From positions 7,572-71,571 of the forward strand of contig CACZAK010000007.1 of assembly GCA_902779075.1 (NCBI GenBank): a stretch of 64,000 nucleotides of DNA, read 5' to 3'. Below, piece after piece: positions 8,444-15,913 of the stretch. The translations under genes were made by a program, and so were the position numbers. Source of the stretch: an uncultured bacterium (GTDB taxonomy: Bacteria; Verrucomicrobiota; Kiritimatiellia; RFP12; UBA1067). The notes under the pieces are model-generated. The model did not search any database, was not told the origin of the DNA, and worked only from the letters and a program-made list of their open reading frames with translations. Positions within the stretch are counted from its first letter, which is position 1. Each line of letters begins with the position of its first letter.

Positions 8444-9535
8444 TTATTTCGCGAAATACCACTCGCCGAAACGACGCCCCCCGCGCCGCTTCAACCCAGC
8501 CTTCAGCTTTAAGGCCGCCATGATGCGCTGAGTCTGCCGCTGGGTGACTTTCAGCAACTTGGCCAGCTCAGCCGAGGACGCTTTCGGGTTGCGCAGAATT
8601 GCCTTTACCGCAGTTTCCTCGATTGCCGACAGCACCGTTTCCTTTACGACATCCTTTACGACATCCTTTACGACATCGGCACGGTGCATATCTGCAATTG
8701 CGTTTGCGGCCATGCTGCCGTATTCCTGTCCGACTCGCAAGAAACGGTTCTTCAATTCTATGTCATAACCGAAGATCAACACCTTGAAGAATTCCTCAAG
8801 CGGAAGAATCGTCTTTTCTATGTCCAACTTTCGGTTTTCGTAATTCGCCCTTACCAATGCATTTCGGAAATAGAACGACTTGTCCTTGAAAAGGTCATTA
8901 GAGACTTCATATCCCTTTGAACGCAGGTACTTGATCGCGAATACCGCAGCCGTTCTGGTGTTGCCCTCACGAAATGGATGTATTTGCCAAATGCCGGAGA
9001 TGAACGCGGCAAAATGCGCGACAAAGGCATCTTCACTGAGACCTCTGTAATTGAAGCACTTCTCCTTTTCAAAATCATATTCAAGAGACCTCTGCACCAT
9101 GAACGACATCTCGTACTGAACGCTATCACCGTTCAACACCCATTCCCTCTTCGTAATATCCACTTCTCGAATCTTGCCCGCATGTTTGAATACACCTTCG
9201 AAAATCTTGCCGTGAAGGCCAAGGTAGAACTCTGGTGAAAGACGAAATGCCGGAGTGTGTATGATTTGGTTGATCCGTGCCGATACCTTGTCCGCCTCCT
9301 CGGTGTCTCCGGGAATGTCACGCCCATCCTTGACTTCATAATATGCATCAACAAGCCTTCGTGCGTCATCTGCGGTAATCTCTCCCTCGATGTTTCTTTT
9401 CGCAGTCTTGAGCAAATACTCCGACGGCTTGAGGCCGTCCACATCCTGCAGGCCAATTGCCGTTGCCCAACCAATGGCACGTTCACGGCAACCCGGCTCA
9501 GTCGCCACGTAATACTTGTCAAACTCTCCGTTCAT
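8444..9535 (-). CDS. Fic-family AMP transferase-like protein with C-terminal winged helix
   Basis: About 363 residues. The Fic core at ~195-225 carries HPFREGNTRTAAVF, matching HxFx[D/E]GN[G/T]R, with the catalytic His retained; Fic enzymes transfer AMP or other phosphate-containing groups to target proteins. Near the N-terminus, KRNIEGEIT resembles the [S/T]xxxE[G/N] inhibitory helix, but a Lys replaces the first Ser/Thr. The C-terminus (ASSAELAKLLKVTQRQTQRI) is a winged-helix-like DNA-binding motif. Between them is a short DVVK repeat. AGGAAG precedes two adjacent ATGs (9538, 9535); spacing favours the second. Its place between two kinases, 21-25 nt after the larger one, suggests a shared regulatory pathway. 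Confidence 0.85.
   Translation of the reverse strand: MNGEFDKYYVATEPGCRERAIGWATAIGLQDVDGLKPSEYLLKTAKRNIEGEITADDARRLVDAYYEVKDGRDIPGDTEEADKVSARINQIIHTPAFRLSPEFYLGLHGKIFEGVFKHAGKIREVDITKREWVLNGDSVQYEMSFMVQRSLEYDFEKEKCFNYRGLSEDAFVAHFAAFISGIWQIHPFREGNTRTAAVFAIKYLRSKGYEVSNDLFKDKSFYFRNALVRANYENRKLDIEKTILPLEEFFKVLIFGYDIELKNRFLRVGQEYGSMAANAIADMHRADVVKDVVKDVVKETVLSAIEETAVKAILRNPKASSAELAKLLKVTQRQTQRIMAALKLKAGLKRRGGRRFGEWYFAK
8641..8676. repeat. 12-nt tandem repeat x3 inside the fic gene
   Basis: Three perfect copies of cctttacgacat encode DVVK three times in the linker between the Fic core and the C-terminal helix-turn-helix. Because the unit is a multiple of three, copy-number slippage would keep the frame and change the linker length. 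Confidence 0.9.
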
Positions 9536-9559
9536 CATTCTTCCTGCACCATTCCCGCA

Positions 9560-12500
9560 TCAGTTCTTCTTCCCGTACACGAGGATTTTGTTGACGGCGA
9601 AACAAAGGTTCCTGAAGTCTTCCTCGCGGCCGACACGGATGTATTTTGCCTTGACGTTCTTTCCGCGCAGGTCGAACTTGTACCGACAGCGTATTGCATT
9701 GTCCCTGGCGACCTCGTGCCAGCTCTTTCCGTCCTTTGATGCCCATATCCGCAGATGTTCTGCCAATCGATGGTCTCTAAATACATCTACCTGTATTCCC
9801 GTTATTGTCATTTCTGATTCAAGAGACAGCTGAACCCAAGGCGATTTCTCTTTTCCCGTATGGCATCCTCTGAGATCTTTATTCTCCCTCTTTTCTCGCA
9901 CAATTACCGGCTCGTCAGAGACGACCAACGCCCACCGCTCCCGTGTATTGAAGCCTCGCTTATCATCGGGACACGATGAAATGTCCGTACGCTCCTTTAT
10001 GCAGTCTGGAAGTTTTATGCAGTCTGAAAGCAATTCTCCGCCAAATGCCGAATGAGGATAAGGTTTCGCCTCCTCGTTTCGCACCTTTTCCTCCACGCCC
10101 AGATCAGGAGCTATCACGATGTGGGCGAGCAAGCCGCCTCTGCCATATTCGCGGAAATCGCGACGCTCAAATTCCCTTGTCAAACAACAGGTATTCATCA
10201 ATCCATCCCAGTGAACCGGGTCGATCTCTTCGTCTTCGTATATGATATACTTTTTAGGGTCATAATGCCAAGGTCGATAAACACGTTCAAACGACTCATC
10301 CGACGAGGAATATCCAAATGCCCCGTATTCGTCAAACACGAGAACGCCGCCTGGACAATTCATGTCGAATAGGCCAAAGACGTTTGGAGACAGTCTGCCC
10401 CCCACAAAGAACCAATTTTGAAATGAATCATCGTGGTAGATTATCAGAAGCGTTCCATAGTGAGCTGTCCCGACATCGCTAAAATTAATGTCTTTCACCC
10501 GCTTCCTCAGTTTCCCGAACTCATCCTTATTCTTATCGGTAAAGTAATCGAATTTCTTGCGTTCACAGTTCCTGATGTTCTTGTTTGCGGCAAAGGCCCA
10601 TTCCCATTCCGCCTCGGTTGGAAACCTGAACACATAGCCATTCGGCAGCAGCGAGGAGTAATTGTCGTTCAGATGCTTGCAGAAAGCATTCCATTGATGT
10701 TTCCTGAACGCAGGGCAGATGGGGTGCTTCTTGATGTGATACTTCTTGAAATCTTCCTCGAAACATTTCTCGGCTTTGCGGCAGTCACCCTCGCAGTCAT
10801 ACTTGGCGAAATCGCGCCACTGTTTTGCTGTCACGCAATACCGCGTGATCCAGTACGGCTTTGTCAGCGTCACTTTGTGGGTAGACTTCTCCTGTCCATC
10901 AGGATTCGACATGTGGAAGCTGCCCTTCGGAATGGCGCAGAACTCCATTTCCGCGCCGCATGCCATCTTCATCTTGACGATCTTCGGCCTCGAAAGCTTA
11001 CTCGGGATCTGGTCTGGATTGAAACGGCTCTGCACAGGGACTTTCACGGACACCGCTTCGGACTTTACCGGACGATGTTCCCAGGCGCGTTCCTTGACCA
11101 GATCAGGGCCTACGACGATATGATATAAGCCGGTCTCACCCTCTCCCACAAGCCAATCTTGATGTAGCCATATAAGACCTAGATTGCGAATTCCGCCCTT
11201 CTCCTCGGTCCAGAACAAGGGATCAGTCTCCTCGTCGGAATAATCCAACTTGACGCCGGGCAAAACCCGGTCAAGACAAATCTCCCTTTCCAGATTATAG
11301 ATGCCGTTTGTGTTTGGCTTCGCTAGGCCGCCGATGAAAAGCGAATGTGACTTTTTGTCCTCTACATACGCTCTGTTGTTTCCGACAGGTGTGCGCTCAA
11401 AGAGTTTGCTCAGCTCCGAATTGAAGCGCAGCTTCTTCATGTTCTCATCGGTGAAATCGCCCAGACATTCATTGATCAAATTGCCACTCATTTTGCCATA
11501 CATCTTTACGGTTCCTTCAAAGTCGGCCGCATATCGCCACTCCGCCTCCGTTGGAAGCCTGAATACATAGTCCTTCGGGAGCTGCGTCCTGTAGCGCCGG
11601 CTCAAGTATCTACAGAACATCTCAATCCTTGCACGCGGCATTTTCTTGGAAAGAGGATATAATCCCTTGAGCATTTTCTCGATCTCCTCACATTCGGCAA
11701 CCTCCTGTTCGTCGAAATCCCGCCATTGTGTCGTCGTCACGCGGTACTTGCTCACCCAAAATGGACGAGTGATCGTGACCTTGCGGTATGTCTTGGCGCT
11801 CGACCTGCTGTTCGGCACGAAGAACACGCCGGCCTTCATCGGCATGAGTTCCATCTTCGCGCCGTTGGACAACACAAAGGTAACCGGCTGCGGGTCTTTG
11901 TTCTTCAGCCACGCATACGTTCTATTCGGTATCGGGCCGTAGTCCTTCGTGTCCTCAGCGTCGTCTTGAACGACGTTGAACTCTCCCTTATGTTTCTCCT
12001 TGGGCGGATCCAGATTCGCTGGTTTATTCTGCCTTGCCTGCTCTTCGGCAAGGCGTTTGGACTCGGCCTCGGCTGCTTCCTTTGCTTTCTCTTCCTCAAG
12101 GCGCCTCATTTCGGCTTCTTTGGCCTTTTCTGCTTCCCTCGCCTTCTCTTCGGCAATGCGCTTCGCCTCTGCTTCCTTCTTCGCCTGTTCTGCGGCACGT
12201 TCTCTCTCGGCCTTGTCGGCAGCGGCCTTCGCCTCCATCTGCCGCCGCAACTCCTCGACCTGTTTCTGTTGCTGTTGCTTGTCAGCCTCATACCGCTGCC
12301 AGAACTTCCAGCCTCCTACGCAAAAAAGCCCCAGAAAGACCAAAATCACAATCGATCTTGCAGCGATGGCGACCACATCCACCTTTGCCCTTGATACGGC
12401 TTTCCTGGCGGGTTGGACGGGAACTGGAGCTGGCGCCGCTACCTCCGTTGGCTTGAGCATCTCCAGCAACGGCGTGTATTTCTCCGGGCGGCGGTCGGCG

Positions 12501-13273
12501 GGGGCAAGCAAACGTGAGATCACGTTCAGCCAACGGTATTTCTTGCGGGTGAGGAGCGTGATCGCGCCGGGGTTGTCGCCGTAGTAGAATCCGGTAAGCC
12601 AGCGGAGGAGCATCACGCCTAGGGAGTATGCGTCGGCCTTGGGCGTCGCCTCCTCGCCTTCCTCCACTTCCGGCGCGATGTAGTGATGAGTGCCAAGGAC
12701 GATCTTGCCGCGTCCGGTCTTCGCCACCATCGTGTTCTCAGCCTTGACCTCGCTCTTGATCTTCGAGCCGAACACGCGGGAAATGCCGAAGTCCGTCAGG
12801 ACGACGTTGAGGTCCTTGTCAACGAGAAGGTTGCTCGGCTTTATGTCGCGGTGGACGATGCCCTCGCCGTGGATGTAGTCGAGGGCGGAGGCGAGCTGCG
12901 TGAACCAGTCATACACCATGTCCTCGTCAATGCCCTTGAGGTCGATGTCCTCCACGGTGTACGTCCCGCCGTCCGCGTAGGTGACGAGGTCCATCACGAA
13001 GTACGGCATCTGCGTACTCTCCTCGAAGCCGAGGTCGAACACGTGCGTAAGGTTTGGATGCTTCAGACGCGCCAGCAGCTTGCCTTCTTCGAGGAACTTC
13101 CTCTTCAGCACGTCACTTACATCGCTCTCCGAGTCGAAGGTGTAGGTTTTCAGGGCGTAGTGGGTGCCTAGCTCGATGTGCTCCACCTCATAAACCGTCC
13201 CCATGCCGCCCTGTCCGAGCATCCGGACAACGCGGTAGTTGCCTATTACGCTTCCTGTTTCAAGTTCCCTCAT
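9560..13273 (-). CDS. Membrane Ser/Thr kinase with coiled coil, two FGE-like domains and a discoidin-like tail
   Basis: About 1237 residues. An N-terminal kinase (~10-270) has GQGGMGTVYEVE, Lys in YALKTY, HRDIKPSN and DFGISR, so it should be active. A Pro-rich linker leads to one membrane span (~306-325, IVILVFLGLFCVGGW), then ~90 residues of Ala/Glu/Lys coiled coil. Outside are two SUMF1/FGE-like domains (~450-720 and ~770-1085) with the RLPTEAEWRYA and RFPTEAEWEWA signatures. Neither shows the paired catalytic cysteines of true formylglycine-generating enzymes. The C-terminal ~100 residues resemble an F5/8 type C fold (ESEMTITGIQVDVF, LRIWASKDGKSW). It looks like a transmembrane sensor kinase. 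An in-frame TTG at 13282 is an alternative start. It heads the kinase-Fic-kinase operon. Confidence 0.88.
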   Translation of the reverse strand: MRELETGSVIGNYRVVRMLGQGGMGTVYEVEHIELGTHYALKTYTFDSESDVSDVLKRKFLEEGKLLARLKHPNLTHVFDLGFEESTQMPYFVMDLVTYADGGTYTVEDIDLKGIDEDMVYDWFTQLASALDYIHGEGIVHRDIKPSNLLVDKDLNVVLTDFGISRVFGSKIKSEVKAENTMVAKTGRGKIVLGTHHYIAPEVEEGEEATPKADAYSLGVMLLRWLTGFYYGDNPGAITLLTRKKYRWLNVISRLLAPADRRPEKYTPLLEMLKPTEVAAPAPVPVQPARKAVSRAKVDVVAIAARSIVILVFLGLFCVGGWKFWQRYEADKQQQQKQVEELRRQMEAKAAADKAERERAAEQAKKEAEAKRIAEEKAREAEKAKEAEMRRLEEEKAKEAAEAESKRLAEEQARQNKPANLDPPKEKHKGEFNVVQDDAEDTKDYGPIPNRTYAWLKNKDPQPVTFVLSNGAKMELMPMKAGVFFVPNSRSSAKTYRKVTITRPFWVSKYRVTTTQWRDFDEQEVAECEEIEKMLKGLYPLSKKMPRARIEMFCRYLSRRYRTQLPKDYVFRLPTEAEWRYAADFEGTVKMYGKMSGNLINECLGDFTDENMKKLRFNSELSKLFERTPVGNNRAYVEDKKSHSLFIGGLAKPNTNGIYNLEREICLDRVLPGVKLDYSDEETDPLFWTEEKGGIRNLGLIWLHQDWLVGEGETGLYHIVVGPDLVKERAWEHRPVKSEAVSVKVPVQSRFNPDQIPSKLSRPKIVKMKMACGAEMEFCAIPKGSFHMSNPDGQEKSTHKVTLTKPYWITRYCVTAKQWRDFAKYDCEGDCRKAEKCFEEDFKKYHIKKHPICPAFRKHQWNAFCKHLNDNYSSLLPNGYVFRFPTEAEWEWAFAANKNIRNCERKKFDYFTDKNKDEFGKLRKRVKDINFSDVGTAHYGTLLIIYHDDSFQNWFFVGGRLSPNVFGLFDMNCPGGVLVFDEYGAFGYSSSDESFERVYRPWHYDPKKYIIYEDEEIDPVHWDGLMNTCCLTREFERRDFREYGRGGLLAHIVIAPDLGVEEKVRNEEAKPYPHSAFGGELLSDCIKLPDCIKERTDISSCPDDKRGFNTRERWALVVSDEPVIVREKRENKDLRGCHTGKEKSPWVQLSLESEMTITGIQVDVFRDHRLAEHLRIWASKDGKSWHEVARDNAIRCRYKFDLRGKNVKAKYIRVGREEDFRNLCFAVNKILVYGKKN

Positions 13274-13381
13274 CTCGCTCAATCTTCATTTAGACGAATA
13301 GAATGCCGTATACATAGCCCGCAGACGCCTGCTCTGCCAGACCATGCACCTGTCGCTGTCGCTTCTTTTTCCATGTCGCTA

Positions 13382-13390
13382 ATTATACCA
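13382..13390 (-). promoter_or_regulatory. Extended -10 promoter of the kinase-Fic operon
   Basis: TGGTATAAT on the minus strand (13390-13382), preceded by a T run, with no recognisable -35. It lies about 110 nt upstream of the large kinase gene, in the only non-coding stretch before it (13274-13469). Confidence 0.5.
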
Positions 13391-13469
13391 AAAATCCGCA
13401 CACTTGCGCGTGGAAATTGAAAAAAACAGCACATACGCGCCCAGCGTGCGAACAACGCAAGTGAACGTA

Positions 13470-14651
13470 TCAGTTTCGGACGCGGTCGGCGAATTCAGGT
13501 TTCGACTTCTCCACGCCATAGCCGTGGCCGACTTTCACGCGGATGTCGCCAGGGACGATCTCGCGCGCAAGCTCGTAACGCGAGCAGTCGACGCGGCGCA
13601 CGCCGAACGTGGAGGTTTCACGCAGGATCGCGGCGGCAAGGGTATCCGCCTGTTCAAACGGCGCAAGGACGATGAGGAGGTGTCCCGGACGCCCCTTCTT
13701 CATCGTGAGCGGCGCGAGCGACACGTCGAGCGCACCGGCCGCACGCAATTTGTCGCACGCAAAGGCGAGGTCCTCGCCCGTCATGTCGTCGATATTCGCA
13801 CGCAGTTCGGCAATGCGACCGTTCGGTCCACCTGCCTCCACGACAGGTGGGGCGAGCCGTCCCGGCGAGCCGCCAATAAACGCGCGCACGCCGTTCAGAC
13901 GTCCCGGCACCTCGCGGTGTCCGAGACCAAGACCCGTGCGCTCCACCGCAAGCGGGGGCATCGGACCGAAGGCATCTGCGAAATGTACGAGCAACGCCGC
14001 GCCCGTGGGCGTGAGCAGCTCGCAGTCCGCCGCGCCCGAGGTGTACGGCACGCCTGTGAGAATGTTCGACGTGGCGGGCGCGGGGACAGGCAACGTGCCA
14101 TGCGCGCACTTGACGAACCCGCCGCCCACTTCGGGACGGCTCGCCACCACGCACACGGGTCCCAGTTCCTCCAGCAGCAACGCCACCGAGGCGATGTCGC
14201 TAATGGCGTCGGCCATGCCCACTTCATGGAAATGGATTTCCGAAACGGGACGCCCGTGCGCCTTCGCCTCGGCGTCCGCAATCAGATCGTACACCGCCTG
14301 CACATGCGCTTTCACGGCGTCCGACGCGTTGAGCGCCGCGATCTGCGCGGCAATGTCGGCCCGCGAGGCGTGATGATGGTGGTGCGCGTGATCGTGGTCG
14401 TGACCCGCCTCGTGATCGTGATGATGGTGGTGGTCGTGCTCTTCCTCGGTGTGTCCGTGGATGTGTACGTCCACGCGCGTACCGACAAGACCGCACACGG
14501 TCGCGGGATCCGCATGTACATGTACGCCGGGAATGCCGAGCGCGTTGATGCGCGCGAGCGCGGCCGCACGGTCTGGAACCAACTCAAGGAGCGCGGCGGT
14601 GAGCATGTCACCGGCCGCGCCCATCGTGCATTCGAGGTAGAGCGTCTTCAT
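13470..14651 (-). CDS. larC: Nickel-pincer cofactor biosynthesis protein LarC
   Basis: A 393-residue protein matching LarC (DUF111) along its length: YLECTMGAAGDML at the start, HFHEVGMADAISDI, TPTGAALLVHFA, NIDDMTGEDLA and TMKKGRPGHLL. LarC inserts nickel in a CTP-dependent step while making the pincer cofactor of lactate racemase and related enzymes. In some species it needs a programmed frameshift, but here both halves are in one frame. A long His/Asp/Glu-rich stretch (about residues 65-95) may store or deliver metal. Residues ~260-269, in the linker between the two halves, are encoded by a repeat element. The ATG at 14651 follows the upstream stop by 4 nt. No larA, larB or larE is visible here. 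Confidence 0.9.
   Translation of the reverse strand: MKTLYLECTMGAAGDMLTAALLELVPDRAAALARINALGIPGVHVHADPATVCGLVGTRVDVHIHGHTEEEHDHHHHHDHEAGHDHDHAHHHHHASRADIAAQIAALNASDAVKAHVQAVYDLIADAEAKAHGRPVSEIHFHEVGMADAISDIASVALLLEELGPVCVVASRPEVGGGFVKCAHGTLPVPAPATSNILTGVPYTSGAADCELLTPTGAALLVHFADAFGPMPPLAVERTGLGLGHREVPGRLNGVRAFIGGSPGRLAPPVVEAGGPNGRIAELRANIDDMTGEDLAFACDKLRAAGALDVSLAPLTMKKGRPGHLLIVLAPFEQADTLAAAILRETSTFGVRRVDCSRYELAREIVPGDIRVKVGHGYGVEKSKPEFADRVRN
13846..13874. repeat. GC-rich repeat (ggtggggcgagcc... family) in frame inside larC
   Basis: This 29-nt stretch matches the 30-nt stretch at 23732-23761 except for one missing C. It encodes GGSPGRLAPP in the LarC interdomain linker. Related sequences occur at 21680-21720, 30114-30175, 31185-31311, 32430-32450 and 33438-33500. 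Confidence 0.8.
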
Positions 14652-14655
14652 TCCG

Positions 14656-14949
14656 TCAGGCAGCGGCGGCGGACGTGTTGCGGCGTTCAATGGACAACCG
14701 CTCAAAGAACAGCATCACGCCAAAGAAGGCAAGACCGAAGGCAAGGATGATCAAACCGAGGTACGTATCTTCGAGGCTCAGGTCAAACAGGCCCTCGCCC
14801 TCCATCGCGGAATGCACGCAGTCGACGGACCACATGAGCGCCGCGCCCCAAAACATGAGCATCGTGGCAAACACGGCGGGCGTGCGAAGGACTTTGAAAT
14901 AGAGGACCGTGAAGACGATCGCGGCCGCAATGGTCATGAGCTCACACAT
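14656..14949 (-). CDS. Small membrane protein, unknown function
   Basis: 97 residues with three hydrophobic segments (about 5-20, 24-42 and 62-85) and a short charged C-terminus. The ATG at 14949 overlaps the preceding stop by 8 nt, and larC follows after 4 nt, so these genes are co-transcribed and probably coupled. I recognise no family. With the preceding gene it looks like a two-subunit membrane module. Nothing links it directly to nickel-cofactor synthesis beyond its position. Confidence 0.75.
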   Translation of the reverse strand: MCELMTIAAAIVFTVLYFKVLRTPAVFATMLMFWGAALMWSVDCVHSAMEGEGLFDLSLEDTYLGLIILAFGLAFFGVMLFFERLSIERRNTSAAAA

Positions 14950-15286
14950 TGGGCACCACCTTCCGATGCTCGGCGATCTCGCTCACCACGACCATGCCGA
15001 TCCACACGACGAGGAGCAGGACGGCCATCGATACGCCCACCGTCATAATCTCGTGGATCATCTCCTTAGTGTCGTTTGGATCCTTCATCGCGGTGAGGAA
15101 CGGCGGGAAGAACGTGATCTCTCCGTGGTAGATGTGCTCGATCGCGAGGAGGAACGAACCTCCAAGCGCCATCTTCACAAGCCAATGGAGCTTGCGGAGG
15201 AACGGATTGCGCGTTTTGCCTTCCGTAGTCTTCTGTACGACGGCCGCGACGGCTGCGCCGGCGAGAGGTGCTGTAAAACAGGCCAT
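14942..15286 (-). CDS. Small membrane protein, unknown function
   Basis: 114 residues. A hydrophobic, Ala-rich N-terminus (ACFTAPLAGAAVAAVV) is followed by a basic stretch and two clear membrane spans (about 36-52 and 83-102). AAGGAA lies 7 nt before the ATG, and a good promoter is present at 15323-15351. It is the first gene of the run that continues with the 97-residue membrane protein and larC. The family is not recognised. The acidic/His content between the spans (IEHIYHGEI) could bind metal, but that is speculative. Confidence 0.78.
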   Translation of the reverse strand: MACFTAPLAGAAVAAVVQKTTEGKTRNPFLRKLHWLVKMALGGSFLLAIEHIYHGEITFFPPFLTAMKDPNDTKEMIHEIMTVGVSMAVLLLVVWIGMVVVSEIAEHRKVVPNV

Positions 15287-15322
15287 TGTTATTTCCTTTC
15301 TTGTTGCAAAATTGATGTAAAG

Positions 15323-15351
15323 AGTTTATCAGAATGACGCGCCGATGTCCA
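15323..15351 (-). promoter_or_regulatory. Promoter of the small-membrane-protein/larC operon
   Basis: TGGACA (15351-15346), a 17-nt spacer, and TAAACT (15328-15323) preceded by TGA. It lies 37 nt before the ATG at 15286 and next to the 3' end of folK. Confidence 0.65.
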
Positions 15352-15359
15352 GTCCGCAT

Positions 15360-15815
15360 TTAGGGCCATTTGAAATCGGGAAGTATCTCCGCGAGCGGTC
15401 CCGTAACGAAAGCGCGTGCGCGCGCGCGAGGATGCGGGAGCGTTAAATCCGGTTCGTCAAGCACTAGGTCGCCGAAGGCGATGAGGTCGAGGTCGATCGT
15501 TCGCGGCGCGTTGCGTACCCCGGTGCGAACGCGCCCCTGCTCGTCCTCGATTCCATGCATGAGCCGCGAGAACTCATGCACCTCGAGCGACGTCTCGAAC
15601 GCGGCGACCTGGTTAAGGAAACGCATGTGCGCGAATTCCGGCGGCACGTCCACGCCGTCGTTGTCCAGCAGCGAACTCGCCTTCACGAGATGCGTCCCCG
15701 GCAACTTGGCGAGGGCGTCGAGCGCCCGCGCCAGACGTTCCGCACGCGGCTCTATGTTGCTGCCAAGCGCCACCACGGCAAGGACCGCCTGGGGCGAAGT
15801 TTCCGTTTTTTCCAT
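15360..15815 (-). CDS. folK: 2-amino-4-hydroxy-6-hydroxymethyldihydropteridine diphosphokinase
   Basis: 151 residues, the normal length for HPPK. VALGSNIEPR near the N-terminus and RVRTGVRNAPRTIDLDLI at ~95-113 are family signatures; the two Asp of DLDLI coordinate magnesium. LPHPRARARAFV at the end matches the usual LPHPRmxxRxFV. The enzyme pyrophosphorylates hydroxymethyl-dihydropterin in folate synthesis. No folP or folB is adjacent. The -10 element at 15822 puts the predicted transcript start at or next to the ATG, and no Shine-Dalgarno is present, so the mRNA is probably leaderless. Confidence 0.93.
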   Translation of the reverse strand: MEKTETSPQAVLAVVALGSNIEPRAERLARALDALAKLPGTHLVKASSLLDNDGVDVPPEFAHMRFLNQVAAFETSLEVHEFSRLMHGIEDEQGRVRTGVRNAPRTIDLDLIAFGDLVLDEPDLTLPHPRARARAFVTGPLAEILPDFKWP

Positions 15816-15821
15816 GCCGAA

Positions 15822-15850
15822 AGTATATCACACATGCGCCGCCCCCTCAA
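15822..15850 (-). promoter_or_regulatory. folK promoter giving a leaderless transcript
   Basis: TTGAGG (15850-15845), 17-nt spacer, TATACT (15827-15822) with TGA before it. The ATG begins 7 nt downstream of the -10, where transcription should start. Confidence 0.7.
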
Positions 15851-15866
15851 GCGCGTCACTAAAGCG

Positions 15867-15895
15867 TGTCATGCCGCCTGAATTTATGCTATACT
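15867..15895 (+). promoter_or_regulatory. Extended -10 promoter of the dihaem/FGE-like gene
   Basis: TGCTATACT at 15887-15895 is a consensus extended -10. The -35 position holds only TGTCAT. The start codon is 19 nt further on, with AGGAG between them. The promoter is divergent from folK. Confidence 0.6.
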
Positions 15896-15913
15896 GATTG
15901 CACAGGAGAAATT

